Below are positions 24,018-25,160 of a stretch of DNA of 25,160 bases, piece after piece. Numbering within the stretch: position 1 is the first letter of the stretch; each line of letters begins with the position of its first letter. The notes under the pieces are model-generated. The model was given only the letters and a program-made list of their open reading frames with translations. It was not told the DNA's origin and did no database searches. The stretch lies in contig CAYYAQ010000072.1 in assembly GCA_964469555.1 (NCBI GenBank), positions 1 to 25,160 on the forward strand, written 5' to 3'. The position numbers and the translations under genes are program-made. Origin of the DNA: CAYYAQ01 sp964469555. Its GTDB lineage: Bacteria; Planctomycetota; UBA1135; UBA2386.

Positions 24018-25160
24018 TCATCCGCGTTGCCGGATGCCCTTGGCGTCCGCGATCAGTTGCTCGAGAAGGGCCTGCATCTGCGCTGCGCGCTCCTTCTCGG
24101 TGGCGATGAGGTTGTTCTGCTCTGAGACATCGGCGTCGAGGTTGTAGAGTTGCGCCTCGACCCTCTTGCCGCGCGGCCGGATGAACTTCCAGGGTCCCTG
24201 GCGCAGACCCAGGCCCCGAGCTTCCTCGATCATGTAGGGGAGCCCCTGTTCACTCTTGCCGAGGAACGCAGCCAGAGTGTTGCGGCTGTCGATACCCTGA
24301 TCGGCTGCGAGCCGGACGTCGAGCATCGCCGCAAACGAGGCGAGGAAGTCGATCTGGTTCACCATCGCTTTCGACTTCCCGGGTTTGATCTTCCCGGGCC
24401 ACCGGACGAGGAACGGGACGCGGGTACCGCCTTCGTAAATCTGATACTTGCCGCCGCGATAGGGTCCGGAACCATCGTGCCCGCGATCGATTTCGCGCGT
24501 CGACGTGCGAACCGTCGTACCGTCTTCGTAGCCGTCGTCATAGACCGGCCCGTTGTCGCTGGTGAAGATCACGATGGTATTCTCGGTGAAGCCGTGCCGG
24601 TCCAGCGCAGCCAGAATCTCGCCGGTCGCCCAGTCGAGTTGCACCATCGCGTCGCCGCGATACGACAATTTGCTCTTACCGCGAAAGCGCGGATGCGGTG
24701 CGCGGGGCACGTGGATGTCCTGGGAGGAGAAGTAGAGAAAGAACGGCTTGTCCTTCTTGCGGTTGGCGAGGTACTTCTTCGCCCGATCGACGAACACGTC
24801 CGCCATCGTTTCGTCGTTCCACAGCGCGGCCTTGCCCCCCCACTGGTAACCGATACGGCCGATGCCATTGATCACCGAGCTGTTGTGGCCATGCGAACTC
24901 TTGTAGTAGGTCATCGCCTCGCGGTTCTTCTTGCCGTTCGGATAGACGGTGCCCGCGAAGTCCTTGGGCTTCTTGCCGACGTAGAGTGGATCTGCCGGGT
25001 CGAGATTCAGCACGCGGTGGCCGTCGAGGTAGACGCACGGCACCCGATCGTTCGTCGAGGGCAGCAGGAACGACACGTCGAATCCGATCTCGAGCGTTCC
25101 AGGCCGCACGATCCCATTCCAATCCACCGGAGTCACGCCGTCGCCGATGCCCAGGTGCCA
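24018..25160 (-). CDS. Arylsulfatase-family protein, C-terminal 380 residues (runs off right edge)
   Basis: The minus-strand frame is open to the window edge and begins WHLGIGDGVTPVDWNG, the continuation of the sulfatase GKWHLG motif. Later motifs are PFFLYFSSQDIHVPR, IVIFTSDNGP (metal-binding Asp-Asn), GSGPYRGGKYQIYEGGTRVP, FLVRWPGKI and QIDFLASFAAML. The end (IRPRGKRVEAQLYNLDADVS) is the usual sulfatase C-terminus. The active-site C/S-x-P-x-R sequence would lie in the missing N-terminal third. Such enzymes remove sulfate from polysaccharides or glycoprotein glycans; planctomycetes carry many. YKSSHGHNSSVINGIGRIGY is a long insertion before the second half. The substrate cannot be read from the sequence. 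Confidence 0.9.
   Translation of the reverse strand, partial: WHLGIGDGVTPVDWNGIVRPGTLEIGFDVSFLLPSTNDRVPCVYLDGHRVLNLDPADPLYVGKKPKDFAGTVYPNGKKNREAMTYYKSSHGHNSSVINGIGRIGYQWGGKAALWNDETMADVFVDRAKKYLANRKKDKPFFLYFSSQDIHVPRAPHPRFRGKSKLSYRGDAMVQLDWATGEILAALDRHGFTENTIVIFTSDNGPVYDDGYEDGTTVRTSTREIDRGHDGSGPYRGGKYQIYEGGTRVPFLVRWPGKIKPGKSKAMVNQIDFLASFAAMLDVRLAADQGIDSRNTLAAFLGKSEQGLPYMIEEARGLGLRQGPWKFIRPRGKRVEAQLYNLDADVSEQNNLIATEKERAAQMQALLEQLIADAKGIRQRG

Noticed and set aside
1..25160. CRISPR array, tRNA, rRNA or riboswitch
   Set aside because: No regularly spaced direct repeats, cloverleaf with a conserved TTCGA loop, rRNA signatures or known aptamer cores were seen on either strand by eye.

Overview
The window reads as chromosomal DNA of a high-GC planctomycete (Planctomycetota). 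The main reason is a set of secreted proteins sharing the C-terminal beta-sandwich domains typical of marine planctomycetes (Poly30/Saltatorellus-like lineages, from memory). Supporting features are a sulfatase, a GH29 fucosidase remnant, lamin-tail/CotH and M60 proteins, and no recognisable tight operons. The taxonomy is inference; no rRNA or tRNA gene is visible.

Layout. (1) 1-1180: the 5' end of an exported protein leaves the window on the left, followed by about 1 kb with no supported gene. (2) 1181-6730: an intact nitronate monooxygenase-type flavoprotein, then three genes that each carry one in-frame stop (GH29 fucosidase TGA, Tat-exported six-hairpin glycosidase TAG, methyltransferase TAA), then an intact tryptophanase-type lyase. 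(3) 6911-8105: a DUF2249 protein, a decayed IS3-family element and the C-terminal scrap of a CcoG/FixG-like gene. (4) 8257-11504: a MerR regulator, an isochorismatase-fold protein overlapping a hybrid histidine kinase, and an ABC ATPase cut off by a short repeat. Direct copies of that repeat (about 130 bp) bracket the segment. (5) 11496-20840: remnants, then large secreted proteins (M60 metallopeptidase, M14 carboxypeptidase, CotH/lamin-tail protein, a small secreted binding protein) mixed with fragments of similar genes: a Kelch blade, a beta-helix head and two orphan C-terminal domains. (6) 21297-23345: a B12-binding radical SAM protein with a PqqD-like C-terminus. (7) 23550-25160: a second truncated IS3 copy and the 3' part of a sulfatase running off the right edge.

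How it fits together. Fucosidase, six-hairpin glycosidase, M60 and M14 peptidases and sulfatase are consistent with attack on sulfated, fucosylated glycoprotein or polysaccharide, but they are not one operon and two of the glycosidases are interrupted. The region looks like an eroding accessory island: two IS3 remnants, three copies of a short partly palindromic repeat, and at least nine gene fragments in 25 kb. The most unusual items are the three-copy repeat that truncates the ABC gene, the isochorismatase-fold protein lacking its usual aspartate next to a hybrid kinase, the beta-helix head abutting an inverted C-terminal domain, and the stand-alone B12/radical-SAM/PqqD-like protein.
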